Shown here: positions 6,284 to 13,955 of the stretch, one piece after another
Numbering within the stretch: the stretch's first letter is position 1
Layout: each line of letters starts with the position of its first letter
Assembly: GCA_017465825.1 (NCBI GenBank)
Contig: JAFTVI010000002.1
Location: 1-35,811, forward strand
Source: Clostridia bacterium
GTDB lineage: Bacteria; Bacillota; Clostridia; Oscillospirales; Acutalibacteraceae
Direction: 5' to 3'
Length of the DNA stretch: 35,811 nt
The notes under the pieces: generated by a model
The model's input: the letters and a program-made list of their open reading frames with translations, nothing else
Told to the model about the DNA's origin: nothing
The model's database searches: none
Made by a program: the position numbers and the translations under genes

Positions 6284-8149
6284 TTATTCAAGTCCTGCTG
6301 ATTTGCGGAGAATCAATCTTGCATCGGCGGCGGTGATTTGTTTATCACCATTGTAATCTACCATTTCAAGAACAGCATTGACCGATTCAAGAGTGTCAAG
6401 TCCTGCGGAAATTCTTAAAGCAAGTCTTGCGTCAGCGGCGGTAATTTCATTGTCATTGTTGACATCACCGACAATATAACTGAGCTTTTCAATTGCTCTT
6501 GTTTCCTTTTTACCGCAAACATTGCAGGCTCTTTCTTCAATACCCTCTGCACTTGCTGTGGGTGCTGTTGCAACAACCCACTCACCGAATGTGTGACTGA
6601 GTACCGGAATCTCTTTCTGTGCTGTGAGAACCTCACCGCAAACTGAACACTTTTCACCGTCTGTCAAACCTGTCTTCGTACAGGTAGCGGCATAGCCTTT
6701 TACGGTTGCTTTAGTGTGACCTGTGGCAGGAATTTCATCAGCTGTATATGTATCACCGCAAGAACAAGTATATGTTGTATAGCCGTTTTCTGTGCAAGTT
6801 GACTCGGTTATAGAACTACTATATGAATGTGTGTGTGGATTGTGATTATAGTGCATTGTAGAAGCTGTCAATTCACTATAGCCGTCAATATTTTTCCAAT
6901 CTTCTTCGCTACCGGCGTAATAAATATCTGAAATTGAAGTATACAAAAAGGCCCAAAATCCGATTGATTTTAATCCTTTTCCTACTGTAACTGAATTAAG
7001 ACTTGAACAATTAAAAAATGCTGTATCCGCAATAGAAATCAAACTGTCCGGAAAAACAAGCTCTGACAAGCTTTGACAGTTATCAAATGCACTGACACCA
7101 ATAGTTTCAATTTTATTGCCTAAATCTATATATTCCAGACATTCGCATCCGTTGAAAGCATAATCCTCAATTTTAACAACATTTTTGCATATTACGCTTT
7201 CAAGGTTTGTTGCATCCGAAAATGAATATGCACAAATTGTTTTGGTTGATTCTGCTACTGTGTATTCGGTGTGTGTACTGCCGGCAGGATACTGAATGAG
7301 TGTGTCTTGGTTTTTGTTATACAGCACACCAAAATCATCGCTGTAATAATGTTGATTCTCAACAGAAACTGTTATTTTTTTTAATGAATCACAATCGGAA
7401 AATGCATGATCACCAATATTTTCTACACTTTTGCCTATAGTAATATTTTTTATATTCTCGCAAAAACGGAAAACACCCGCTTCAATAGTTCTAACGGTAT
7501 CCGGAATTGTATAGCCCGCTCTTGTGTTCCCAGTAGGGTAATAAACAAGTGTTGTTTTATCTTTATTATATAAAACGCAAAATGTATCGGTCGAGAAATA
7601 ATCATTTTCACTGTTTACATAAACAGCCACCAAATTTGAGCATAATGAAAATGCTCGTTCGCCTATTGAGTTTACATTTTTTGGTATTGTTATCTCTCCA
7701 AGTTCAGTGCAATAAAGAAATGCCTCATCACCGATTGTTGTAAGACTGTCGGGAAGGTCAATACTGTTAAAAGAACAACCTCTAAATGCAGTTTTTCCTA
7801 TAGTCTTTAAACTATTGCCCAATTGTATTTCTTCTAATGCAGAACAATGACAAAATGCTTCATTGCCAATTGCAGTAACAGTATCAGGAAGTGTTATGCT
7901 TGTGATTTTGTCACACCAAAGAAATGCTTCATCAGCAATTGTTGTTACAGGATAACCTTCAATAAAAGCCGGAATCACAACATTACCACTTACCTGTGTA
8001 TCGCAGTATGTTATGTGGGCTTCATTGTCAACAATATCATAATATATTGTGCCGTCATTTGCAAATGTAGTGATTTCAGTTGCTGATAATATGGAAAACC
8101 ATATTATCACAGATAAGAATAGTAACAGAAATTGTCTTTTCTTTTTCAT
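6284..8149 (-). CDS. Secreted BspA-type leucine-rich repeat protein with C-terminal dockerin
   Basis: This is a 621-residue exported protein. Signal peptide: MKKKRQFLLLFLSVIIWFSILSA. Residues about 30-425 are LRR_5 (BspA-like) repeats with the recurring pattern IGDEAFxxCxxLxxIxLPxSLTTI. Residues about 440-555 carry Cys-rich repeats of the form CTENGYTTYTCSCGDTY and CSVCGE. Residues 560-621 are a duplicated EF-hand-like dockerin, GDVNNDNEITAADARLALR and DYNGDKQITAADARLILR. In ruminococci such dockerins plug into cohesins of cellulosome- or amylosome-type complexes, so this protein is probably displayed on a scaffold, binding a host or plant surface. No enzyme domain is visible. Promoter at 8185-8213. 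Confidence 0.9.
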   Translation of the reverse strand: MKKKRQFLLLFLSVIIWFSILSATEITTFANDGTIYYDIVDNEAHITYCDTQVSGNVVIPAFIEGYPVTTIADEAFLWCDKITSITLPDTVTAIGNEAFCHCSALEEIQLGNSLKTIGKTAFRGCSFNSIDLPDSLTTIGDEAFLYCTELGEITIPKNVNSIGERAFSLCSNLVAVYVNSENDYFSTDTFCVLYNKDKTTLVYYPTGNTRAGYTIPDTVRTIEAGVFRFCENIKNITIGKSVENIGDHAFSDCDSLKKITVSVENQHYYSDDFGVLYNKNQDTLIQYPAGSTHTEYTVAESTKTICAYSFSDATNLESVICKNVVKIEDYAFNGCECLEYIDLGNKIETIGVSAFDNCQSLSELVFPDSLISIADTAFFNCSSLNSVTVGKGLKSIGFWAFLYTSISDIYYAGSEEDWKNIDGYSELTASTMHYNHNPHTHSYSSSITESTCTENGYTTYTCSCGDTYTADEIPATGHTKATVKGYAATCTKTGLTDGEKCSVCGEVLTAQKEIPVLSHTFGEWVVATAPTASAEGIEERACNVCGKKETRAIEKLSYIVGDVNNDNEITAADARLALRISAGLDTLESVNAVLEMVDYNGDKQITAADARLILRKSAGLE

Positions 8150-8184
8150 AAAAATACCTCGATTCTTTATTTTAATGCAGGAGC

Positions 8185-8213
8185 ATTATAAAACAAAATG
8201 ATTTGCAGTTCAA
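8185..8213 (-). promoter_or_regulatory. Sigma-A promoter of the LRR/dockerin gene
   Basis: TTGAAC, 17-bp spacer, TATAAT on the minus strand, about 35 bases before the start at 8149. Confidence 0.75.
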
Positions 8214-8297
8214 CAGAAAAAGAACGAAATGGCGTTTTCAGGGAATGAAATGCAAAAACAATCTCATTTTTTATAAACAACCACCTGCATAAATGCA

Positions 8298-8325
8298 TTT
8301 TGTAGTACCTTAAGGTACTACAAAA
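8298..8325. promoter_or_regulatory. Operator 1 for the XRE regulator: 28-bp perfect palindrome
   Basis: An uninterrupted perfect palindrome is centred between 8311 and 8312. Its core is TAGTAC-N6-GTACTA, the same core and spacing as the site at 8353-8378. The two centres are 54 bp apart. It lies upstream of the small regulator and about 85 bp upstream of the divergent LRR gene's -35 box. Confidence 0.75.
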
Positions 8326-8352
8326 GAATAATATCACATTTTTGTGGTATTG

Positions 8353-8378
8353 TCAATAGTACAGAACGGTACTATTGA
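8353..8378. promoter_or_regulatory. Operator 2 for the XRE regulator
   Basis: Ten-base perfect arms TCAATAGTAC and GTACTATTGA surround a 6-base centre. The site shares TAGTAC-N6-GTACTA with operator 1. It ends at the ribosome site (GAGGTGG) of the regulator at 8388, so binding there would block its own expression. Confidence 0.75.
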
Positions 8379-8387
8379 GGTGGTTTT

Positions 8388-8603
8388 ATGTATCTTCCGA
8401 GGCTTCGTGATTTGCGTGAGGACAATGACCTTACACAGTCTCAGATTGCTGAAATTCTCGGTACAAAACAGACCATTTATTCGCGGTATGAGAGGGGATT
8501 TCAGAACATACCTCTTGAATTTTTGCTTGCTCTTTCAGATTACTACAATGTTTCCGTTGATTACATTCTCGGCAGAACGGACAATCCCCATATTAATATA
8601 TAA
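8388..8603 (+). CDS. Small XRE-family helix-turn-helix regulator
   Basis: This 71-residue protein is almost entirely one Cro/CI-type helix-turn-helix domain. It begins LRDLREDNDLTQSQIAEILG, with the recognition helix in TKQTIYSRYERG, followed by the conserved IPLEFLLALSDYYNVSVDYILGRTD. Such single-domain proteins bind DNA as dimers. The ATG has a GAGGTGG ribosome site. Two matching palindromes just upstream suggest strong autorepression. It is alone in its transcript and closed by a terminator; the divergent LRR/dockerin gene is the nearest other target candidate. Confidence 0.92.
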   Translation: MYLPRLRDLREDNDLTQSQIAEILGTKQTIYSRYERGFQNIPLEFLLALSDYYNVSVDYILGRTDNPHINI

Positions 8604-8605
8604 TG

Positions 8606-8647
8606 AAAAGGTTATTGACAACAGAATCAATAACCTTTGTTTTTTTG
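8606..8647 (+). terminator. Terminator of the XRE gene
   Basis: Twelve-base perfect arms AAAGGTTATTGA and TCAATAACCTTT (8607-8618, 8627-8638) are followed by GTTTTTTT. Confidence 0.92.
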
Positions 8648-8655
8648 TTTCAATT

Positions 8656-9099
8656 TTATCTTAGTTGCTTAAAGAACTCTGTCATCAGTCCTTTACAATC
8701 GTTTTCCATAAAGCCTTCCTGCAATTCGGGTTGGTGGTTATATGGCAGATTGAAAAGGGAAGTGACGGAGGAGCAGGAGCCGGCTTTTAGATCGTATGCA
8801 CCGTAAACAACCTTTTTTATCCGTGCATTGATTATTGCACCGGCACACATCGGGCAAGGCTCAAGGGTTACATACAGCGTGCAGTCGGACAGCCGCCAAT
8901 CCCCCAGAGCTTTACAGGCGTTGTCTATTGCCTGAATCTCCGCGTGTCCCAATGCGTTATGCTCTTTTTCACGGGTGTTGCGTCCCTCGGCGATAATCTC
9001 GCCGTCCTTTGCAATTACGGCACCTACGGGGATTTCCCCCTCGTTCATAGCCTCTTTTGCAAGCTCAATTGCTCGCGTCATAAGTTCTCTGTGGGTCAT
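8656..9099 (-). CDS. tadA: tRNA-specific adenosine deaminase TadA
   Basis: TadA converts A34 to inosine in the anticodon of tRNA-Arg(ACG), which lets it read several codons. The zinc-dependent deaminase signature is complete: HAEIQAI (zinc His and catalytic Glu) and EPCPMCAGAII (two zinc Cys). It has 147 residues from ATG 9099, which has GGAG 7 bases upstream; an upstream TTG at 9120 is less likely. It lies downstream of mnmG and mnmE, which also modify base 34 of tRNAs, but a repeat element separates it from mnmE. Confidence 0.95.
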   Translation of the reverse strand: MTHRELMTRAIELAKEAMNEGEIPVGAVIAKDGEIIAEGRNTREKEHNALGHAEIQAIDNACKALGDWRLSDCTLYVTLEPCPMCAGAIINARIKKVVYGAYDLKAGSCSSVTSLFNLPYNHQPELQEGFMENDCKGLMTEFFKQLR

Positions 9100-9135
9100 A
9101 TTTTTCTCCGTTTTGCACAATGCTGTTGGTATGTC

Positions 9136-9280
9136 GTAGGGGACGACGCCCTCGTCGCTCCGAATTATCCAAATCTACGATTTGGATAATTACAACAGGT
9201 AAAATCGGATTTTCAAACATTATTATTGATAAAAATGGTACATTTTTATCAATCGGAGCGACGAGGGCGTCGCTCCCTAC
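9136..9280. repeat. Four-hairpin element B (reference copy)
   Basis: This is a 145-bp element. Inverted 27-bp ends (9136-9162, 9254-9280) each fold into a GC-rich hairpin. Inside are two further perfect hairpins with 13-bp arms and 3-base loops: 9163-9191 (AATTATCCAAATC arm) and 9225-9253 (ATTGATAAAAATG arm). A near-identical copy starts at 35694, and a diverged, expanded copy is at 5915-6203. It fills the gap between tadA and mnmE and is followed by TAAATTATTGTT at 9291-9302, touching the mnmE stop codon. Confidence 0.9.
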
Positions 9281-9301
9281 GGCATAATGCTAAATTATTG
9301 T

Positions 9302-10663
9302 TTATTTTCCAACGCAGAATTTTGCGAATACTTCGTTTACTACGGCTTCTCTTGCTTTTTCGCCTGTGAGCTCAAGGAGCTTTTCTATTGCGTAATCAAT
9401 GCTTACGTTCACGGCGTCGAGCGTTACGCCCATATCAAGACCGTCGATTGCCTCTTTGAGTGATTCTGCCGCACTCTGACAGCAGGCGTACTGCCTTTCG
9501 TTTGAAAGAATTCCCGAAGATGTGTCAAGCTCTGCCGTGCCGAGGAGCTTTTCAATAACATTCTGCAGTTCTTTTACACCCTCACCCTTAACGGCGGAGA
9601 GGTAAACCACATCGGGAATGTATTCCTTCACCGTATCAACGCTGATTTTCATTTCAAGGTCGGTTTTGTTTATGATTGCAACAGCGCGCCTGTTTTTACA
9701 TTCGTCAAGAAGCTGAATATCGTCCATACTCAACTCCTGTGAGCCGTCGAAAACAGCTATAACAAGCTGTGATGTCTGCAGCTTTTGGAGTGAACGGTCA
9801 ATGCCGATTGACTCGACCAAATCATCACTCTGATGTATACCTGCCGTGTCAGCAAGACGGAGTACGATATCACCGAGCCGTACCGTTTCTTCAATAACAT
9901 CCCTTGTTGTGCCTGCAACGGGAGTGACGATTGAGCGGTCAAAGCCTGTAAGCAGATTCATAAGGGTTGATTTGCCGACGTTGGGATGTCCGCAGATAGC
10001 GGCGCTCACACCCTCGGTTACAGCTCTTCCCGAATCAAATCGGCTCAGCAGTTCCGTTAATTTTTCGTATGCAAGCTGTGCCTTCTCTTTTACATTTTCT
10101 TCGTGGGCGGCAGGAACATCCTCGTCGGGGTCGTCTGTCCACACTGCGATGCCTGCCGAGACGTTGGTAAGTGTGGCGGCTATTGAATTGATTTCACGGC
10201 TTAATTTGCCGTCAAGAGTGTTCATTGCCGCATCGAGTGCCTGTTGACCCTGTGCGGAAATGACGTTCATAATTGATTCCGCCTCTGCAAGGTCGATTTT
10301 GCCGTTGAGGAATGCACGCTTTGTGAATTCACCAGCCTGAGCAGGAACTGCACCTGCCGCAAGAACGGCTCGCAGAACGCGTTGAGTAACATACATACCG
10401 CCGTGACAGGAGATTTCCGCCACATCCTCGCCCGTGTAGCTTTTCGGCGCACGGAATATGAGCGTAACGCACTCGTCGATAAGGGTGTCGTTTTCATAAA
10501 TATGCCCGAACAGCGCGGTGTAACCCTTGATGTCGCAGAGTTTTTTGCCCAAAACGGATCTGAAAACCTTGTCCGCAACAGCTATGGCATCTTCGCCCGA
10601 TATTCTGATAACGCCGATACCGCCCGATGAATTGGGCGTGGCGATTGCCGCAACGGTAGACAT
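9302..10663 (-). CDS. mnmE: tRNA modification GTPase MnmE
   Basis: MnmE works with MnmG to build the cmnm5 group on wobble uridine (U34) of several tRNAs. The N-terminal folate-binding domain starts MSTVAAIATPNSSGGIGVIRISG. An embedded G domain has GHPNVGKST (P-loop, about residue 225), DTAGI and NKTD. The C-terminal FCVGK is the conserved cysteine tail needed for modification. Its 453 residues are normal. It begins 3 bases after mnmG ends, with its ribosome site (AAAGGA) inside mnmG. The gene order mnmG then mnmE is the reverse of the common arrangement. Confidence 0.97.
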   Translation of the reverse strand: MSTVAAIATPNSSGGIGVIRISGEDAIAVADKVFRSVLGKKLCDIKGYTALFGHIYENDTLIDECVTLIFRAPKSYTGEDVAEISCHGGMYVTQRVLRAVLAAGAVPAQAGEFTKRAFLNGKIDLAEAESIMNVISAQGQQALDAAMNTLDGKLSREINSIAATLTNVSAGIAVWTDDPDEDVPAAHEENVKEKAQLAYEKLTELLSRFDSGRAVTEGVSAAICGHPNVGKSTLMNLLTGFDRSIVTPVAGTTRDVIEETVRLGDIVLRLADTAGIHQSDDLVESIGIDRSLQKLQTSQLVIAVFDGSQELSMDDIQLLDECKNRRAVAIINKTDLEMKISVDTVKEYIPDVVYLSAVKGEGVKELQNVIEKLLGTAELDTSSGILSNERQYACCQSAAESLKEAIDGLDMGVTLDAVNVSIDYAIEKLLELTGEKAREAVVNEVFAKFCVGK

Positions 10664-10666
10664 AAA

Positions 10667-12532
10667 TCAGTTTCCTTTCCCTAAATAGATAAGTAATACG
10701 GAGATATCAGCAGGACTTACACCTGATATTCTCGATGCCTGTCCGATGTTGACAGGTCTTATTTTTTTGAGCTTTTCAACTGCCTCAAGGCGCAATCCCG
10801 TAACGTCGTCATAATTGATGTTTTCGGGAATAAGCTTTACTTCAAGACGGCGCATATCGGCAATCTGTGAACGCTGACGCTTTATGTAGCCTTCGTATTT
10901 AAGCTCCGTTTCGACCTGTTCAAAAATATCGTCGCTCAGGTCGGGGCGTGTGGTGTCGATTTCTTTAAGCTTTTCGTAATCGAGCTGAGGTCTTTTGATA
11001 AGCTCGGACAGTCGGCAACCTGTGGTAAGAGGCGCAGTTCCGCATTTTATAAACACTTCAGCGGCTTTTTCACTTGGTGCAATTACGGTGTTTTCAACTC
11101 TTTTGCGTTCCTCTGCTATAAGCTCGATTTTGTTTAAGAATTTATTGTAACGCTCGTCGGAAATAAGTCCGATTCTGTGTCCTGTTTCGGTAAGTCGGAT
11201 GTCGGCATTGTCCTGCCTTAAATAAAGACGGTATTCACTTCTTGACGTCATCATTCTGTAAGGCTCGTTGCACCCCTTTGTTACAAGGTCATCAATCAGT
11301 GTGCCGATGTAGGAGCTTGCCCTGTCAAAAATTACTTCGTCCTTGCCCTGAATCTTCAGTGCGGCGTTGATGCCTGCAACAAGTCCCTGTGCCGCCGCCT
11401 CTTCGTATCCGCTTGAGCCGTTGAACTGACCTGCGCCGTAAAGGTAAGGCACGTCCTTGAATTCAAGTGTGGGTTTCATTGTAACAGGGTCAACGCAGTC
11501 GTACTCGATAGCATACGCAACGCGCATAACCTCAACGTTTTCAAGGCCCTGAATCGTGCGCAGAAAAGCAAGCTGAACATCCTCGGGCAGAGATGAGGAC
11601 ATACCCTGAAGATACATTTCCTCGGTGTCACTACCGCAGGGCTCAATAAAGAGCTGATGACGCTCTTTTTCTGCAAAGCGCATAATCTTATCCTCAATAC
11701 TCGGACAGTATCGGGGGCCTATGCCCTCAATTTTGCCGCCGTAGAGAGGGGAGCGGTGGATGTTGTCGAGAATTATCTGCTTTGTTTTTTCGTTCGTGTA
11801 TGAAATATGGCAAACTGCCGTGTTTTCGATTTTTTCCTGTGTTTCAAAGGAGAAGGGAACTGTTTTTTCGTCACCCTCCTGCAATTCGAGCTTTGAAAAA
11901 TCAATACTTCTGCGGTTGACTCGTGACGGAGTACCCGTCTTGAACCGTCTTAAAGGTAAGCCGATTTTTTTTAGTGAATCAGCGAGACCGAGCGACGGGA
12001 ATACACCGTCGGGGCCGCTCTGATAGCACTTATCTCCCACATAGATCTTGCCGTCAAGGAACGTTCCCGTTGCAAGAATTACTGCTTTTGCCTTGTATAC
12101 GGCATCCAGCTTTGTGGTAAGCTCCCAGATGTCGCCCGCTCTCTGAATGTCAACGATTTCTGCCTGTTTCAGCTCAAGGTTGTCCTGTGTTTCAAGACAA
12201 TGCTTCATATACGCGCTGTATCTGCGGCGGTCAATCTGCGCTCTCAATGAATGAACGGCAGGACCTTTGCCCCTGTTGAGCATACGGGTCTGTATGGATG
12301 TTTTGTCAGCCGCTTTGCCCATTTCGCCGCCGAGCGCATCAATTTCACGGACAAGATGCCCCTTTGATGTGCCGCCGATTGACGGATTACAGGGCATATT
12401 GCCTACAAAATCAAGAGTTATTGTGAATACGACGGTTTTACAGCCTGAACGGGCAGCCGCAAGACAGGCTTCAATGCCTGCGTGACCAGCGCCGATGACC
12501 GCAACGTCAAATTCTCCTGCGTTAAATTTCAT
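10667..12532 (-). CDS. mnmG: tRNA uridine-5-carboxymethylaminomethyl modification enzyme MnmG (GidA)
   Basis: MnmG is the FAD-dependent partner of MnmE in U34 modification. The FAD dinucleotide fold is at the N-terminus (FDVAVIGAGHAGIEA), followed by family blocks NPSIGGTSKGHLVREIDALGG, GRFKTGTP-like RRFKTGTPSRVN, and the C-terminal helical domain with GYIKRQ and IGQASRISGVSPADI. It has 621 residues from ATG 12532, chosen because AGGAGAG precedes it; upstream in-frame codons lie in repeat DNA and are not coding. It is followed at 3 bases by mnmE. Confidence 0.97.
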   Translation of the reverse strand: MKFNAGEFDVAVIGAGHAGIEACLAAARSGCKTVVFTITLDFVGNMPCNPSIGGTSKGHLVREIDALGGEMGKAADKTSIQTRMLNRGKGPAVHSLRAQIDRRRYSAYMKHCLETQDNLELKQAEIVDIQRAGDIWELTTKLDAVYKAKAVILATGTFLDGKIYVGDKCYQSGPDGVFPSLGLADSLKKIGLPLRRFKTGTPSRVNRRSIDFSKLELQEGDEKTVPFSFETQEKIENTAVCHISYTNEKTKQIILDNIHRSPLYGGKIEGIGPRYCPSIEDKIMRFAEKERHQLFIEPCGSDTEEMYLQGMSSSLPEDVQLAFLRTIQGLENVEVMRVAYAIEYDCVDPVTMKPTLEFKDVPYLYGAGQFNGSSGYEEAAAQGLVAGINAALKIQGKDEVIFDRASSYIGTLIDDLVTKGCNEPYRMMTSRSEYRLYLRQDNADIRLTETGHRIGLISDERYNKFLNKIELIAEERKRVENTVIAPSEKAAEVFIKCGTAPLTTGCRLSELIKRPQLDYEKLKEIDTTRPDLSDDIFEQVETELKYEGYIKRQRSQIADMRRLEVKLIPENINYDDVTGLRLEAVEKLKKIRPVNIGQASRISGVSPADISVLLIYLGKGN

Positions 12533-12546
12533 ATGTCTCTCCTGTG

Positions 12547-12664
12547 AACAATAATTTAATTTACAATGTACAATTAATAAATAATAAAATTGGGTTAAAG
12601 GGCGAAGCCCTTTCCTCCATTGTACATTATACATTGTACATTGTTAATTCGATAAATTATTGTT
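12547..12664. repeat. AACAATAATTTA-bracketed repeat between murD and mnmG
   Basis: The left end AACAATAATTTA (12547-12558) and right end TAAATTATTGTT (12653-12664) are perfect 12-bp inverted repeats. Inside are imperfect TACAATGTACAATT-type arms and the hairpin AAAGGGC-GAA-GCCCTTT (12597-12613). The right end runs into the last codons of murD and supplies its stop codon. The element fills almost the whole murD-mnmG gap. Confidence 0.85.
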
Positions 12665-13955
12665 TATTCGCTACTAACTGCTTAAAATGATTACCTTTTT
12701 CTTCAAAGTCTCTGTACACGTTATAGCTTGCGGCGGCGGGGGACATAATGCACGCCTTACCCCATTTTGTGTTGGCGGTTGCGTATTCAACGGCTTCGGG
12801 CAAATCTGCAACCTTGACAACAGTTGCTTTGCAGTCCATAGCTGCAAGAGCATCAGCCGTTTTGTGACCTGTTTCGGGCAGACATACGATGTTATCAATA
12901 TCCATCTGTGCGAGAGCCTTGTTGAAATCGATGTAATCAATACCTCTGTCAAGACCGCCGATGATAAGCGTACCTACACTTCCCAGAGCCTCAACTGCGC
13001 AAATAACTGCCTCGGGAATGGTTGCTATTGAATCGTTGTAGTAGTCAACGCCGTCAAATGTGCCGAAATATTCCATTCTGTTGGGAATGCCCTCGAATTT
13101 TACGATTGCACGACGGATGGCATTGTCGTCAGCACCCATTTTTCTTGCGGCAGCCATAGCGTAGCCAATATCGGTCTTGTTGTGTCTGCCTTTGAGATTG
13201 TTGTTGAGTGTTGCAAGGAAATCGAGGAATTCGTCATTTTCGGGAACAACGGCAATTTTTTCGGAGCTGATTTCGTTTTCATTGATATATTCGCTGATAC
13301 CCTGTACGCCGTTATAAATGAAGATATCGTTTTCTTTCTGATGCTTTACAATATTGAGCTTGGAATTTACATATCCCTTGAAGCCTTCGCCGTAGTGGTC
13401 AAGATGCTCCTCGTAAACATTGGTAAGCACTGCAATATGGGGTGAAGTTCTTGTAAATTCCAGCTGATGTGAGGACATTTCAATAACGGCAACGGAATCC
13501 TTATCTCTGTCGATATCCTCAAACACGGGAACGCCTATATTGCCTATAAGGCAAGCGTCAATGCCTGCTTCGCGGAGCATTTTGAAAATAAGGGTGGATG
13601 TTGTGGTTTTGCCCTTCGTGCCTGTGATACCCACAACCGTGCAGTCGCAGTATCTTAAAAACATATCCGTCTGACAGGTGATTTCCGTTGTTTCGGGGTA
13701 TGTTACGCCCACAAAAGGTATACCGGGGGATTTGAAAACAAGGTCGTAATTGCCGAGGTTTTCAAGATAATTTTCACCGCAGGCAAAGTCAACGTTTGCA
13801 TCGCTCAATGTTACTGTGTTTCTGTCACCGATTGTAAGCTGTTTTTCGGGCAGATATCTTCTTATAAAATTGTATGTGGATTTGCCCTCTCTGCCGAAGC
13901 CGAGAATGAGTATTTTTTTATCCTTAATGTATTCAATTAAATTTTGTGCTGACAT
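12657..13955 (-). CDS. murD: UDP-N-acetylmuramoyl-L-alanine--glutamate ligase, probably the L-Glu-specific MurD2 type
   Basis: This Mur ligase (432 residues) adds the second residue of the peptidoglycan stem peptide. Visible parts: N-terminal UDP-binding domain with ILILGFGREGKS; ATP loop GTKGKTTT at 112-119; EMSSHQLE; GRHNKTDIGYA at 257-265; C-terminal domain with NDSIAT at 307-312 and SPAAAS at 405-410. Standard D-Glu-adding MurD has NDSKATN and SPACAS in the last two places, so the acceptor pocket differs. The gene overlaps murL by 23 bp, with its AGGAGATG ribosome site inside murL. That partnership suggests it adds L-Glu (MurD2). Its final Lys-Gln-stop is encoded by repeat DNA. Ligase certain; L-Glu specificity inferred. 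Confidence 0.88.
   Translation of the reverse strand: MSAQNLIEYIKDKKILILGFGREGKSTYNFIRRYLPEKQLTIGDRNTVTLSDANVDFACGENYLENLGNYDLVFKSPGIPFVGVTYPETTEITCQTDMFLRYCDCTVVGITGTKGKTTTSTLIFKMLREAGIDACLIGNIGVPVFEDIDRDKDSVAVIEMSSHQLEFTRTSPHIAVLTNVYEEHLDHYGEGFKGYVNSKLNIVKHQKENDIFIYNGVQGISEYINENEISSEKIAVVPENDEFLDFLATLNNNLKGRHNKTDIGYAMAAARKMGADDNAIRRAIVKFEGIPNRMEYFGTFDGVDYYNDSIATIPEAVICAVEALGSVGTLIIGGLDRGIDYIDFNKALAQMDIDNIVCLPETGHKTADALAAMDCKATVVKVADLPEAVEYATANTKWGKACIMSPAAASYNVYRDFEEKGNHFKQLVANKQ

Noticed and set aside
12533-12634. N-terminal extension of MnmG
   Set aside because: The extra codons lie in the repeat at 12547-12664 and are preceded by no ribosome site; ATG 12532 has AGGAGAG.
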